Below are positions 35,521 to 43,270 of a stretch of 64,000 nt of DNA, piece after piece; position 1 is the first letter of the stretch; every line of letters starts with the position of its first letter. The translations under genes were made by a program, and so were the position numbers. Under the pieces are notes generated by a model. That model made no database searches and was not told the DNA's origin. It saw only the letters and a program-made list of their open reading frames with translations. The stretch is from Chryseobacterium sp. (GTDB taxonomy: Bacteria > Bacteroidota > Bacteroidia > Flavobacteriales > Weeksellaceae). The stretch lies in the NCBI GenBank assembly GCA_027492795.1, contig JAPUEB010000020.1:1-64000 (forward strand), read 5' to 3'.

Positions 35521-35569
35521 ACAAAAAATCCCGACAAGAAGCCGAGATTTTCAAAATATTTCAAAAAAA

Positions 35570-37228
35570 TTATTTTCTGTGTTTCCAGTAGCTTACTCCA
35601 TAGTAAATCGTGTGGAAAACAATCATTGCCAAAGAGAAATACATCAACGGCATATCGTCAACTTCCGCATTGCTGTGGTGAAAATAAGATAGTACGATGA
35701 GTAAAATCGTCATTCCAATTCCTGCCAAAGCCGTAATTCTGTAGTTTTTTGGATCATCTGTTGTTCCGTTTTGTTTTCCAAGGAAAGAGTTTTTGATGCC
35801 TCTGTAAAGATAAATATCCAAACCAATCATCATCCAAGCAACCAAACGAATCCAAGTGTCAAAAGGTAGAAAAGCCATCATTCCGAAACAAGTTAAAATC
35901 CCTAAAACCGGAACTAATGGAACCAAAGGAGTTTTAAACGCTCTTGGCGCATCCGGTTGTGTTTTTCTCATCACCAAAACGCCAATACAAACGAGGATAA
36001 ATGCGAATAAAGTCCCAATAGAAGTCATTTCACCAACCACTCTTCCGGGAATGAACGCCGCAAAAGCACTCACCAAAACCAAGAAAAATAAATTGGATTT
36101 GAAAGGCGTTCTAAATCTGCTGTGAATTTCTGAGAAAACTTTCGGTAAAAGTCCGTCTTTCGACATCGAGTAAAAAACACGGCTTTGTCCCATCAACATT
36201 ACTAAAATTACGGATGCATAGCCTAAAAGAATTGCCACAATAATCGTAGTATTCAGCCAAGGATAAGCCGGAACAACTTTTCCGTTTACCAAATTGCCCA
36301 TATTTTCAATCGCAATCGCAACCGGTGCCAAATGATCTCCTGCCGAACCTGAAGTAAATGCGGAATAATGCACCACACCTACCATTACATAAGCAAAAAC
36401 GATGTATAAGACCGTGCAAATTAATAGCGAACCCATAATTCCAATCGGCATTGCTTTTTTAGGATTTTTGGTTTCCTGTGCTGCTGTGGAAACGGCATCA
36501 AAACCAATGTAGGCGAAGAAAACGATTGCTGCGGCCCGAATGACTCCGCTCCACCCAAATTCTCCGAATTTACCTGTGTTTTCAGGAATTAGTGGCGTTA
36601 AGTTTTCCTGTTTTACATATTTAAAACCAACAAAAATGAAGATTAAAACGATGGCAACTTTCAGAATTACAATTAATGTGTTCACAAAAGCAGATTCGCT
36701 GGTTCCCTTTATCAAAACCAAGGACATAATTGACACGATGAAAACCGCAGGAAGGTTAATCATACCGCCATCAAAAGGAGTCGTCATCAGTTCTGGTGGC
36801 AGCGCAACACCAAAATTATGGAATAATTTCCCTAAATATCCGCTCCAACTGGAAGCTACTGTTGCGGCTCCCACTGCATATTCCAACACCAAATCCCATC
36901 CAATAATCCAAGCAATAAATTCGCCCATTGTTGCATAAGAATACGTGTATGCACTACCTGCAACGGGAATCATAGATGCAAATTCGGCATAGCAAAGCCC
37001 TGCAAATGCACAACCTAAAGCTGCAATGATAAAAGAAATCATAATTCCGGGACCGGCGTGATTTGCGGCAGCCATTCCGGTGATAGAAAAAAGACCGGCT
37101 CCAATAATAGCGCCAATTCCCAAAGAAATTAATGCGCCGGAAGTGAGTGTTTTTTTCAGCCCCTTTTCCGATTCGTTGGCTTCAGTAAGAAGTTGGCTAA
37201 GAGGTTTGGTTCTCCAAAGATTTGACAT
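35570..37228 (-). CDS. APC-family amino acid permease
   Basis: The 552-residue transporter has 12-14 helices. Family signatures include ISLGIGAIIGAGLFSITGMAA near residues 35-55, FASMIPVAGSAYTYSYATMGE, and FFAYIGFDAVSTAAQETKNP in the middle. Closest in style to the cationic amino acid transporter (YfnA/CAT) branch. Start at 37228 (MSNLWRTKPLSQLL), the first Met of the conserved cytoplasmic N-terminus. It is divergent from the Crp/Fnr gene. Confidence 0.9.
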   Translation of the reverse strand: MSNLWRTKPLSQLLTEANESEKGLKKTLTSGALISLGIGAIIGAGLFSITGMAAANHAGPGIMISFIIAALGCAFAGLCYAEFASMIPVAGSAYTYSYATMGEFIAWIIGWDLVLEYAVGAATVASSWSGYLGKLFHNFGVALPPELMTTPFDGGMINLPAVFIVSIMSLVLIKGTSESAFVNTLIVILKVAIVLIFIFVGFKYVKQENLTPLIPENTGKFGEFGWSGVIRAAAIVFFAYIGFDAVSTAAQETKNPKKAMPIGIMGSLLICTVLYIVFAYVMVGVVHYSAFTSGSAGDHLAPVAIAIENMGNLVNGKVVPAYPWLNTTIIVAILLGYASVILVMLMGQSRVFYSMSKDGLLPKVFSEIHSRFRTPFKSNLFFLVLVSAFAAFIPGRVVGEMTSIGTLFAFILVCIGVLVMRKTQPDAPRAFKTPLVPLVPVLGILTCFGMMAFLPFDTWIRLVAWMMIGLDIYLYRGIKNSFLGKQNGTTDDPKNYRITALAGIGMTILLIVLSYFHHSNAEVDDMPLMYFSLAMIVFHTIYYGVSYWKHRK

Positions 37229-37351
37229 GTTTATTTTTTTAAGTTTCACGAAAATATAAATTTTTTGGAGATATTAACATTTTTTAAGATAAATATTTTC
37301 AAAAAGCTTTTACCCAACCCAAAAAACCCTCCTAAAAATCAATAATATTCG

Positions 37352-37359
37352 TAAATTTG
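37352..37359 (+). promoter_or_regulatory. -7 box abutting the Crp/Fnr start codon
   Basis: TAAATTTG ends only 4 bp before the ATG at 37364, so transcription from it would begin at or next to the start codon. Confidence 0.5.
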
Positions 37360-37363
37360 AGGT

Positions 37364-37972
37364 ATGAATTTCTACGAGACCTTCCACCCCGAATTTCAAA
37401 AAGAACTGCGCGAAAGCGGCTCCATAAAAAATTTTCGTTCCGGCGATGTTATTTTGGATATGGATGCTTATGTACATTTCATTCCGCTCGTTATTTCAGG
37501 AAGCATGAAAGTGATTCGCACCGAAGAAGACGGCAGGGAAATTTTGCTATATTATATTACTCCAGGCGAAAGCTGCATCGTTTCTATTCTTGCCGCCATC
37601 AAACAGGATACCTCGAAAATAAAGGCCGTTATTGAGGAAGACGCTGAAATTTTGATGATTTCCACCCAAAAAGCAAAAGAATGGATCCATAAATTCCCAG
37701 AATGGACGGATTTTATCTTCACACTGTATCAAAAACGTTTCGAAAACCTTCTAGAAATCGTAAATTCGGTAGCTTTTCAAAAAATAGATTCCCGAATTAT
37801 GCATTTATTGATGCAGAAATCCGAACTGTATCATTCCAAAGAAATCAATACCACCCATCAACAAATTGCCGATGAATTGGGAATTACCCGTGAAGCAACA
37901 AGCCGTGTTCTGAAACAGTTGGAAAAAGACGGATACATTTCGTTGTCGCGCAACAAAATTTTGCTTCTGTAA
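37364..37972 (+). CDS. Crp/Fnr-family transcriptional regulator
   Basis: The 202-residue regulator has a cyclic-nucleotide-type sensory beta-roll (residues about 25-115, GDVILDMDAYVHFIPLVISG), a dimerisation helix, and a winged helix-turn-helix TTHQQIADELGITREATSRVLKQLEKDG near residues 160-187. There is no N-terminal Cys cluster, so it is not an iron-sulfur Fnr, and cAMP-binding Arg-Ser is not evident. Its position beside the rhodanese and sulfur genes, with TGTAAC-type repeats in front of them, makes it the likely regulator of that set. Confidence 0.88.
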   Translation: MNFYETFHPEFQKELRESGSIKNFRSGDVILDMDAYVHFIPLVISGSMKVIRTEEDGREILLYYITPGESCIVSILAAIKQDTSKIKAVIEEDAEILMISTQKAKEWIHKFPEWTDFIFTLYQKRFENLLEIVNSVAFQKIDSRIMHLLMQKSELYHSKEINTTHQQIADELGITREATSRVLKQLEKDGYISLSRNKILLL

Positions 37973-37982
37973 CCATCATCAC

Positions 37983-37998
37983 TGTAAAATGTTTTGCA
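37983..37998 (+). promoter_or_regulatory. Candidate Crp/Fnr operator upstream of the rhodanese gene (weak)
   Basis: TGTAAAATGTTTTGCA is a 7-2-7 inverted repeat with one mismatch. A TAATTTAA box follows after 20 nt and a better TAnnTTTG match (TATTTTTG, 38005-38012) after 6 nt, so whether it would activate or repress is unclear. Confidence 0.45.
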
Positions 37999-38039
37999 CT
38001 ACCCTATTTTTGCAGCAATAATTTAAAAATTTTAAAAAA

Positions 38040-38351
38040 ATGTTCGACTCAATAAAAAATCTTTTCGGATTTGAAAAAACCGACTACGCAGAACTGGTAA
38101 AAAACGGTGCAATTATTCTTGATGTTCGCAGTAAAGGGGAATTTCAAGGCGGCCACATCAAAGGTTCCATCAACATTCCCGTAAATGAACTTTCCAATAA
38201 TCTTTCAAAATTGAAAGACAAAAACAAACCCATTATCACTTGTTGTGCATCTGGAATGCGTTCTGCATCAGCGAAAAGTATTCTGCAAAATGCCGGTTAC
38301 AAAGAAGTTCATAACGGCGGCGGTTGGGCAAGCTTGAATAACAAAATTTAA
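38040..38351 (+). CDS. Single-domain rhodanese-like sulfurtransferase
   Basis: The 103-residue protein has one rhodanese domain: ILDVRSKGEFQGGHIKGSINIP near residues 26-47 and the active-site loop CASGMRS starting at C69, with a second Cys directly before it (ITCC). It transfers sulfane sulfur through a Cys persulfide. There is no signal peptide. It follows the Crp/Fnr gene by 67 bp and ends in a terminator. It matches the sulfur-relay genes at 39959-42314. Confidence 0.92.
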   Translation: MFDSIKNLFGFEKTDYAELVKNGAIILDVRSKGEFQGGHIKGSINIPVNELSNNLSKLKDKNKPIITCCASGMRSASAKSILQNAGYKEVHNGGGWASLNNKI

Positions 38352-38370
38352 AGAATCTTCATAATAAAAT

Positions 38371-38403
38371 AAAGTCTTAATTTTTAAGACTTTTTTATTT
38401 TTT
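38371..38403 (+). terminator. Intrinsic terminator after the rhodanese gene
   Basis: AAAGTCTTAA pairs with TTAAGACTTT, then a T-rich tail. Confidence 0.75.
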
Positions 38404-38432
38404 TAGCCTAATTTTGAAGTCTAATCATCTCA

Positions 38433-39500
38433 ATGAATTTAAGAATTTTTTCTTCAATATTTTTACTCATTTTTCTTCTTTCCTGCTCAAGAAGTACAGA
38501 AAATCAAATTCCAACTCCAACTAAAATTTTAGAAATTAAAGGTGTTGATTTCTCCTTTCTTCCGGAAGTTCGCCAAAGCGGTCAAATATTCTACAATCAA
38601 TACGGAATCGCAGAAGACATGCTCACAACTTTTAAAAACTCCGGCGGAAACGTCATTAGATTGAGGATTTGGGTAAATCCCACAACAGCAAATTCTGATT
38701 TTGCAACCGTAAAATCCCTATCTCAAGAAATTAAAAATAAAGGAATGAAAGTGATGATTTCTGTTCATTATAGTGATTACTGGGCAGATCCTTCGCAACA
38801 AACAAAACCTTTGTCTTGGCAGAATCATACTTTTTCAGAACTTAAAACCGACGTTTATAATTACACCAAAAAAATAGTTTCCGAAATTAATCCAGAATAT
38901 ATCCAAATCGGAAACGAAATCAACAATGGTTTTCTTTGGCCAGAAGGAAATCTTACAAATCTATCTCAATTCAAACAACTTCTGCAAAGTGGAATTTCTG
39001 CAGTTAGAGATACAAATTCTACTACGAAAATAATTCTCCATTTCGCGGGATTTGATGGTGCAACCAATTTTTTCTCACAAATTTCTAATTTAAATTACGA
39101 TATAATCGGTATCAGCTATTATCCAATTTGGCACGGAAAAAACCTGACTTTGGTTCAGCAAAACTTGACAACTATTTCAAATCAGTTCAATAAACCTATT
39201 TTCATTGCCGAAACGTCTTATCCTTTCACATTGGATTGGAACGACCAAACGAATAATGTTGTTGGTCTCAACTCCCAAATTTTGTCAGAATTTCCAGCGA
39301 CACTGGTTGGACAAATGGATTACTTTAATAAAATAAAATCAATTTCAATAGAAGTTCCCAAGGGAATTGGTTTTTGTTATTGGGGTTCAGAATGGACTGC
39401 CTACAAAGGAACTTCATCAACCAATGGTTCTTCTTGGGAAAATCAAGCCTTTTGGGATTTTAGCAATAAATCTAATCCTGTTTTAGATGTCTATAAATAA
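38433..39500 (+). CDS. GH53 arabinogalactan endo-beta-1,4-galactanase lipoprotein
   Basis: The 355-residue glycoside hydrolase is exported as a lipoprotein (FLLIFLLSCSRS). Clan GH-A catalytic residues are visible: the acid/base E162 in YIQIGNEINNG and the nucleophile E260 in IFIAETSYPF. Other GH53 blocks are GVDFSFLPEVRQSGQIFYN, VIRLRIWVNP and MISVHYSDYWADPSQQ. It cleaves beta-1,4-galactan side chains of pectin. It has no SusCD or other polysaccharide-utilisation neighbours and is out of place among sulfur genes. Confidence 0.92.
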   Translation: MNLRIFSSIFLLIFLLSCSRSTENQIPTPTKILEIKGVDFSFLPEVRQSGQIFYNQYGIAEDMLTTFKNSGGNVIRLRIWVNPTTANSDFATVKSLSQEIKNKGMKVMISVHYSDYWADPSQQTKPLSWQNHTFSELKTDVYNYTKKIVSEINPEYIQIGNEINNGFLWPEGNLTNLSQFKQLLQSGISAVRDTNSTTKIILHFAGFDGATNFFSQISNLNYDIIGISYYPIWHGKNLTLVQQNLTTISNQFNKPIFIAETSYPFTLDWNDQTNNVVGLNSQILSEFPATLVGQMDYFNKIKSISIEVPKGIGFCYWGSEWTAYKGTSSTNGSSWENQAFWDFSNKSNPVLDVYK

Positions 39501-39958
39501 TTTTATTGATGTCATTAGTTAATTACATATTATAAGAATATTTTAATTCTGATTATCAATAAAATACAAAAATATACGCAAAGTTTGTCATACTGAAAGT
39601 ATCTCTACAAATATTATTTAGATTCCTACGGAATGACAAACGTGCTGTTTATAAGGGTTATTTAATATGAAGTTAAGTTATGACCTCAATAATTTTAAAT
39701 TTTGGAAATTTAAAAATATACAGTAAAAAACTTTTTGAAAATCCGCTTTGAATAATAACATCTTACGTTTGTAATTCTGAACGTAGTGTAGCGAAGTTAA
39801 TAGTCTACCGCTAGTAAATAGATTCCTAAAAATGTTCTTAGTGATACTGCCAATATAATGAGTCTATTAAGGTTGCCGACAACCACAGAGCAAAATTTTT
39901 TATAGTTTTTTTTCCACTCCCCTCCATAGGAGGGGAATTCTTTTGGAATTTTTTTATG
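39501..39958. repeat. Gene-free region with decayed dispersed repeats
   Basis: GTTTGTCAT (39583-39591) and ATGACAAAC (39633-39641) bound a palindromic unit containing TAGATTCCTACGG. A degenerate second unit starts GTTTGTAATTCTGAACG near 39768 and also reaches TAGATTCCTA. CTCCCCTCCATAGGAGGGG near 39917 is a third hairpin, downstream of the DsrE-like gene, and may act as its terminator. No gene is seen. Confidence 0.6.
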
Positions 39959-40477
39959 TTAGATAAAAATAATCTGCGTTCCTTCTCCTGCTGCTCTTGC
40001 GTAGAAATCGCCAACAGTCAAAACGCCTTCTACTTCTGGAATTAAATCGTCTTTTTTCAAATCGAACATTTCCATTGCCAATTTGCAAGCCCAAAGTCTG
40101 CAACCTGAAGCCGAAAGAATTTCCAAAAATTCTCCAATGGGCGGAATGTCGAGTTTTTCCATTTTGGATTTCATCATTTTTGTGGCGAGTGCTTCCATTC
40201 CCGGAAGTCCGCCCAACATTGTCGGCATGTGCATCGCCGGATTTCCGACGGTTGCAACGTGAATATTGTCGATTGTTTTTTTGTTCACGGCTTCCAAACC
40301 GAAAAAGGTGAAGAAAATTTCGCTTTCAATGCCTTCCATTCTTGCGCCGTTTGCAAGGATAAATCCTGCGTAAATACTTTCTAAAGTTCCTTTAGAGATG
40401 ATGACCATTACTTTTTCTATGGGTTTTGCATCTTTCGGAATGTCTGCTAAAGGATTGATTTGTGTGGTGGTTTCCAT
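39959..40477 (-). CDS. DsrE/DsrF-like family protein
   Basis: The 172-residue cytoplasmic protein has a DsrE-fold of the peroxiredoxin-like DsrE2 (DrsE/DsrF/DrsH) type: KVMVIISKGTLESIYAGFILANGA near residues 22-45, EIFFTFFGLEAVNK, and ASGCRLWACKLAMEMF near residues 127-142, whose two Cys are the likely sulfur carriers. It would pass sulfane sulfur between rhodanese and TusE/DsrC-type carriers. It is the last gene of the minus-strand sulfur run. Confidence 0.88.
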   Translation of the reverse strand: METTTQINPLADIPKDAKPIEKVMVIISKGTLESIYAGFILANGARMEGIESEIFFTFFGLEAVNKKTIDNIHVATVGNPAMHMPTMLGGLPGMEALATKMMKSKMEKLDIPPIGEFLEILSASGCRLWACKLAMEMFDLKKDDLIPEVEGVLTVGDFYARAAGEGTQIIFI

Positions 40478-40581
40478 AATATTGAGATTTGAGATGAAGA
40501 GATAAGAGACACGAGACGAAAATTCAAAATACAGATTTTAAAGTCTCAAATCTCACGTCTTTTAGTCTTGTGTCTATTTTT
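40478..40581. repeat. Short imperfect inverted repeat between tusE- and dsrE-like genes
   Basis: GAGATTTGAGA and AGACACGAGAC near the left end face TCTCAAATCTC and GTCTTGTGTCT at the right end. It separates two genes of one presumed operon and could be a transcript-processing or attenuation point. Confidence 0.45.
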
Positions 40582-40890
40582 TTAGATACAACTTTTCGGT
40601 TTCGGGATTCCTGCAACTTTGCTGGAGATTTTCAGTGGTCCTTTTGGGAACAGCACATAAAATTCCTTGATATCCACAACTCCAGATTTTCCAACGCCGC
40701 GAATTGTTAATGCCACTTCTTTTTTCTGTTGGTCGCGAAGATAATTCAGTACTTCAAAATGTCTTGGCGAAAGTTCTACGTTTTCTTCCTGTGCCAATTC
40801 TTTTGCAACGTCTTCGTTCCATTCTTCCATATTCAGTAAGTAACCTTCTTCGTTTACGTTGATTACTTTTCCTGCGATTGTTTTTTCCAT
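40582..40890 (-). CDS. TusE/DsrC-family sulfur relay protein
   Basis: The 102-residue carrier has the family core LNMEEWNEDVAKELAQEE, LSPRHFEVLNYLRD and the flexible C-terminal arm FPKGPLKISSKVAGIPKPKSCI, shown here only in part by GIPKPKSCI. The penultimate Cys is present. The second Cys of true DsrC (11 residues before) is replaced by Ser, so it is TusE-like and carries a persulfide rather than forming the DsrC trisulfide. It is co-directional with the upstream flavoprotein. Confidence 0.88.
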   Translation of the reverse strand: MEKTIAGKVINVNEEGYLLNMEEWNEDVAKELAQEENVELSPRHFEVLNYLRDQQKKEVALTIRGVGKSGVVDIKEFYVLFPKGPLKISSKVAGIPKPKSCI

Positions 40891-40902
40891 TATTTTTAAA
40901 AT

Positions 40903-41093
40903 TTATAGTCCCCCTTTCCCCCAAAGGGGGAGCAATGTTAATATTTTACTTTCTTTATCATTTGGGAGAAATTTGTTTATTTTAAATTCAAAAGTATTAT
41001 CAGATATTTATTTCCAATACATACAATTGTGCAATTTTTCAACAGATAGTATTAGAGATTTTCCCCCTTTGGGGGAACGGGGGAAATTTCCTT
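40903..41093. repeat. Inverted pair of CCCCC-TTT/AAA-GGGGG hairpins
   Basis: CCCCCTTTCCCCCAAAGGGGG near 40904-40925 is matched by the inverted unit CCCCCTTTGGGGGAACGGGGG near 41060-41085. The right unit covers the last codons of the flavoprotein gene, so that protein ends PVPPKGENL from repeat sequence. The spacer has no gene. Confidence 0.65.
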
Positions 41094-42314
41094 TCCATCC
41101 AAAGACATTTGCGGTGTTACAAACGGAATTTTTCTTGCCGGAAGAAGCATATTCCAATACACCCATTTAAAAACCATTTTTCCTAAATGATTGAATTTAC
41201 TTTCGGTTAAAAGATTAAGCGGTCCAATTCCTCCAAATGGAAATTTTCCTTTCACGGGTTCTACTTCGTAATTGAAATCAATCAACAATGCTTTTCCTTT
41301 TCCTGTTTCAATAAAACAATTGGCGTGTCCGTCAAAATTGGGTTTCAAAGGTTTTCCTTCAATATAATTCAGAATATTTTCTGTTAAAATTTCTGCTTCA
41401 AAATGCGCAACAGAACCTGCTTTTGAAGCGGGAACATCTGTAGCATCGCCGATTACGAAAATATTGTCTTTTACTTTGGATTGAAGCGTGTGTTTATCAG
41501 TCGGAACGTAGTTCAAATCATTTCCAAAACCGGAGCGCAAAATACATTCGTCGCCCATATTTGTCGGAACGGTTACGAGCAAATCAAAATCAACTTCATC
41601 TCCGCCGTAATCGTACATTTTTCCGTTTTCGCCTTCAATATGTTCCACTGCAAAATCGGGTACAATTTTTATGTTTTTTTCTTCTAAAAGATGATTGAGT
41701 TCCGCCGTAGTTTTGGCTTTGGTAAATGCGCCTGAAAGTGGCGTTACATAAGTAATTTCCACTTTGTCGCGCATTCCTTTTTTATAGAAATAATCGTCTG
41801 CCAAAAATGCAAATTCCAAAGGTGCAACAGGACATTTTATCGGCATTTCGGTAATGTGAACCACCAATTTTCCGCCTTCCCAAGTTTCCAATTTTTTGGC
41901 GAGCGCGCAACTGCCTTCAAATGTGTAAAAATCAAAAATATTTTTGTACCAAGTGTCGCCTTTCATTCCTTCTACTTCTTCCGGAGCGGTTTTGCAACCG
42001 GTGGCGATGATGAGAATGTCGTATTTCAGTTTTTGTCCGTTTTTTAGCAAAACTTCGTCGCTGTCTTTATCAATTAAATCAATTTCTTCGCGAACGAGGT
42101 TTACTTTTTTAGGAATAAATTCGTCAATTGTCCTTTTTACGTCTTCAGGTTGATACGTTCCAAAAGGAATAAACAAAAATCCCGGTTGATAATAATGGGT
42201 TTTATATTGGTCAACAATGGTGATTTTCCATTCATTGTCGTGAAGTTCTTTTACCAAATGATTTGCCATCATCGTTCCCGAAGTTCCTGCGCCAAGTATG
42301 AGTAAATTTTTCAT
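41052..42314 (-). CDS. Sulfide:quinone oxidoreductase-like FAD-dependent oxidoreductase
   Basis: The 420-residue flavoprotein starts with a dinucleotide-binding fold (LLILGAGTSGTMMANHLV). SQR-type features are HYYQPGFLFIPFG near residues 40-53, IIATGCKTAP with a Cys near residue 108, IKCPVAPLEFAFLADDY with a second Cys near 160, and VIGDATDVPASKAGS with the FAD-binding Asp. This resembles SQRs that oxidise sulfide to sulfane sulfur at the membrane and reduce quinone. The C-terminal PVPPKGENL derives from a repeat. It leads the operon with tusE- and dsrE-like genes. Confidence 0.85.
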   Translation of the reverse strand: MKNLLILGAGTSGTMMANHLVKELHDNEWKITIVDQYKTHYYQPGFLFIPFGTYQPEDVKRTIDEFIPKKVNLVREEIDLIDKDSDEVLLKNGQKLKYDILIIATGCKTAPEEVEGMKGDTWYKNIFDFYTFEGSCALAKKLETWEGGKLVVHITEMPIKCPVAPLEFAFLADDYFYKKGMRDKVEITYVTPLSGAFTKAKTTAELNHLLEEKNIKIVPDFAVEHIEGENGKMYDYGGDEVDFDLLVTVPTNMGDECILRSGFGNDLNYVPTDKHTLQSKVKDNIFVIGDATDVPASKAGSVAHFEAEILTENILNYIEGKPLKPNFDGHANCFIETGKGKALLIDFNYEVEPVKGKFPFGGIGPLNLLTESKFNHLGKMVFKWVYWNMLLPARKIPFVTPQMSLDGKEISPVPPKGENL

Positions 42315-42354
42315 TTTTTTAAAGAAAGAAGAAGCTTATTTCTAATTTCTACTA

Positions 42355-42362
42355 CAAATTTA
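42355..42362 (-). promoter_or_regulatory. -7 box for the flavoprotein/tusE/dsrE run
   Basis: The minus strand reads TAAATTTG, 40 bp before the ATG at 42314 and 21 bp downstream of the operator at 42384-42399. Confidence 0.6.
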
Positions 42363-42383
42363 CGGCACAAAAAAGCGGGCTTT

Positions 42384-42399
42384 TGTAACATCTGTTACA
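42384..42399 (-). promoter_or_regulatory. Crp/Fnr-type operator (perfect inverted repeat)
   Basis: TGTAACAGATGTTACA on the minus strand is a perfect 7-2-7 inverted repeat. Its centre is about 29.5 bp upstream of the first base of the -7 box, near -40 from the expected start, the class II activator position. Confidence 0.65.
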
Positions 42400-42437
42400 C
42401 AAAAACCCACTTTCGGTATGAGTTTTATCATCAACCG

Positions 42438-43013
42438 CTATTCTTTTGCGATACGCAGCAAACCTCTGATTTCGTTTTCCTTATATCCCGTCGCTTTATC
42501 GTTGGGATAAAGTTCGGAAATTTTCGCCACGACTTCGGGTTTTAAGTCTTTTCCTTTTTCACCGTGACATTGCAAACACATTGCGTTGGTAACCAAAGGC
42601 GCGTAAAAAACGCCATCCTGCATCGTTGCTTTCAATTCTTCTTTTTTCAAAATTTGTTGACGATACATTTCGATGTATTTTCGTTCCGTTTCGTTGGCTT
42701 CATTTTCCGGATTTCTGTTTTTATCGGAAACTCTTTTGATTTTCACGCCATGTTTCTCCTCCATTTGTTTGGTGAGCGGAAGTGCCTCAATATTGCAAAA
42801 AGCCATCGCTCCCACTGTTCCGCTGTCGGCAATTTTTTGGGTTAAGTCAGTCACCAAAAGTTTTTTGGTTTCATCGGCGTATTTTTTCAAACTGTCTATA
42901 GGAAGGGTTTTTACTTCCGTTTCTTTTTCTGCAACTGAATTTTTAATTTCTTCCTTTTTAGAACAACTCAAGAATAAAAGGGATGCTGCGAATGCAAAAA
43001 TTATTTTTTTCAT
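42438..43013 (-). CDS. DUF3365 c-type haem lipoprotein
   Basis: The 191-residue exported lipoprotein (FAASLLFLSCSKK) has a Tll0287-like/DUF3365 sensor-type domain: AFCNIEALPLTKQMEEKHGV near residues 70-90, RVSDKNRNPENEANETE, and the haem-binding CLQCH near residue 147, preceded by FYAPLVTNAM. One haem c is expected. It might accept electrons or sense redox or sulfur compounds in the periplasm. It has its own operator and promoter and lies upstream of the flavoprotein run, with which it shares regulation by sequence. Confidence 0.85.
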   Translation of the reverse strand: MKKIIFAFAASLLFLSCSKKEEIKNSVAEKETEVKTLPIDSLKKYADETKKLLVTDLTQKIADSGTVGAMAFCNIEALPLTKQMEEKHGVKIKRVSDKNRNPENEANETERKYIEMYRQQILKKEELKATMQDGVFYAPLVTNAMCLQCHGEKGKDLKPEVVAKISELYPNDKATGYKENEIRGLLRIAKE

Positions 43014-43027
43014 AACATGATTTTCAT

Positions 43028-43035
43028 CAAAAATA
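43028..43035 (-). promoter_or_regulatory. -7 box for the DUF3365 gene
   Basis: The minus strand reads TATTTTTG, 14 bp before the ATG at 43013 and 21 bp downstream of the operator at 43057-43072. Confidence 0.6.
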
Positions 43036-43056
43036 CGATTTCATTGGAAGAATGTC

Positions 43057-43072
43057 TGTGATGTGAGTTACA
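43057..43072 (-). promoter_or_regulatory. Crp/Fnr-type operator upstream of DUF3365 gene
   Basis: TGTAACTCACATCACA on the minus strand has the same TGTAAC left half as the site at 42384-42399 and the same 21-bp gap to its -7 box. Confidence 0.6.
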
Positions 43073-43145
43073 GTTGTTAAAAAAGAAGCCTAAAAATATT
43101 GAGGATTTTCTAAAATTGATGAGCAAAGCAAAAACTTACTTTAAA

Positions 43146-43213
43146 ACTATAACCATCCCGTCATTAACAAGTTAATGACACTTAGGTTGCTTCGTTCCTC
43201 GCAATGACAGGGG
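43146..43213. repeat. Palindromic dispersed repeat
   Basis: CCCGTCATTAACAAGTTAATGAC is followed by GTTGCTTCGTTCCTCGCAA then TGACAGGGG. CCCGTCATT and AATGACAGGGG face each other. It lies in the gap upstream of pnuC. Confidence 0.5.
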
Positions 43214-43258
43214 AATTCAACACGTCAATCTCAAATTTCAAATCTCAAATCAAAAATT

Positions 43259-43266
43259 TATCTTTG
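43259..43266 (+). promoter_or_regulatory. -7 box abutting the pnuC start codon
   Basis: TATCTTTG ends 4 bp before the ATG at 43271, as in the Crp/Fnr gene, suggesting a leaderless transcript. Confidence 0.5.
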
Positions 43267-43270
43267 AAAA

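Noticed and set aside
35476-35553. CRISPR-like or riboswitch structure upstream of the propeller gene
   Set aside because: It is a single hairpin pair between co-directional genes without repeated spacers; a terminator or palindromic repeat explains it.
40582-40890. Dissimilatory DsrC
   Set aside because: Only the penultimate Cys is present, the second Cys is Ser, and no dsrAB genes are in the window.
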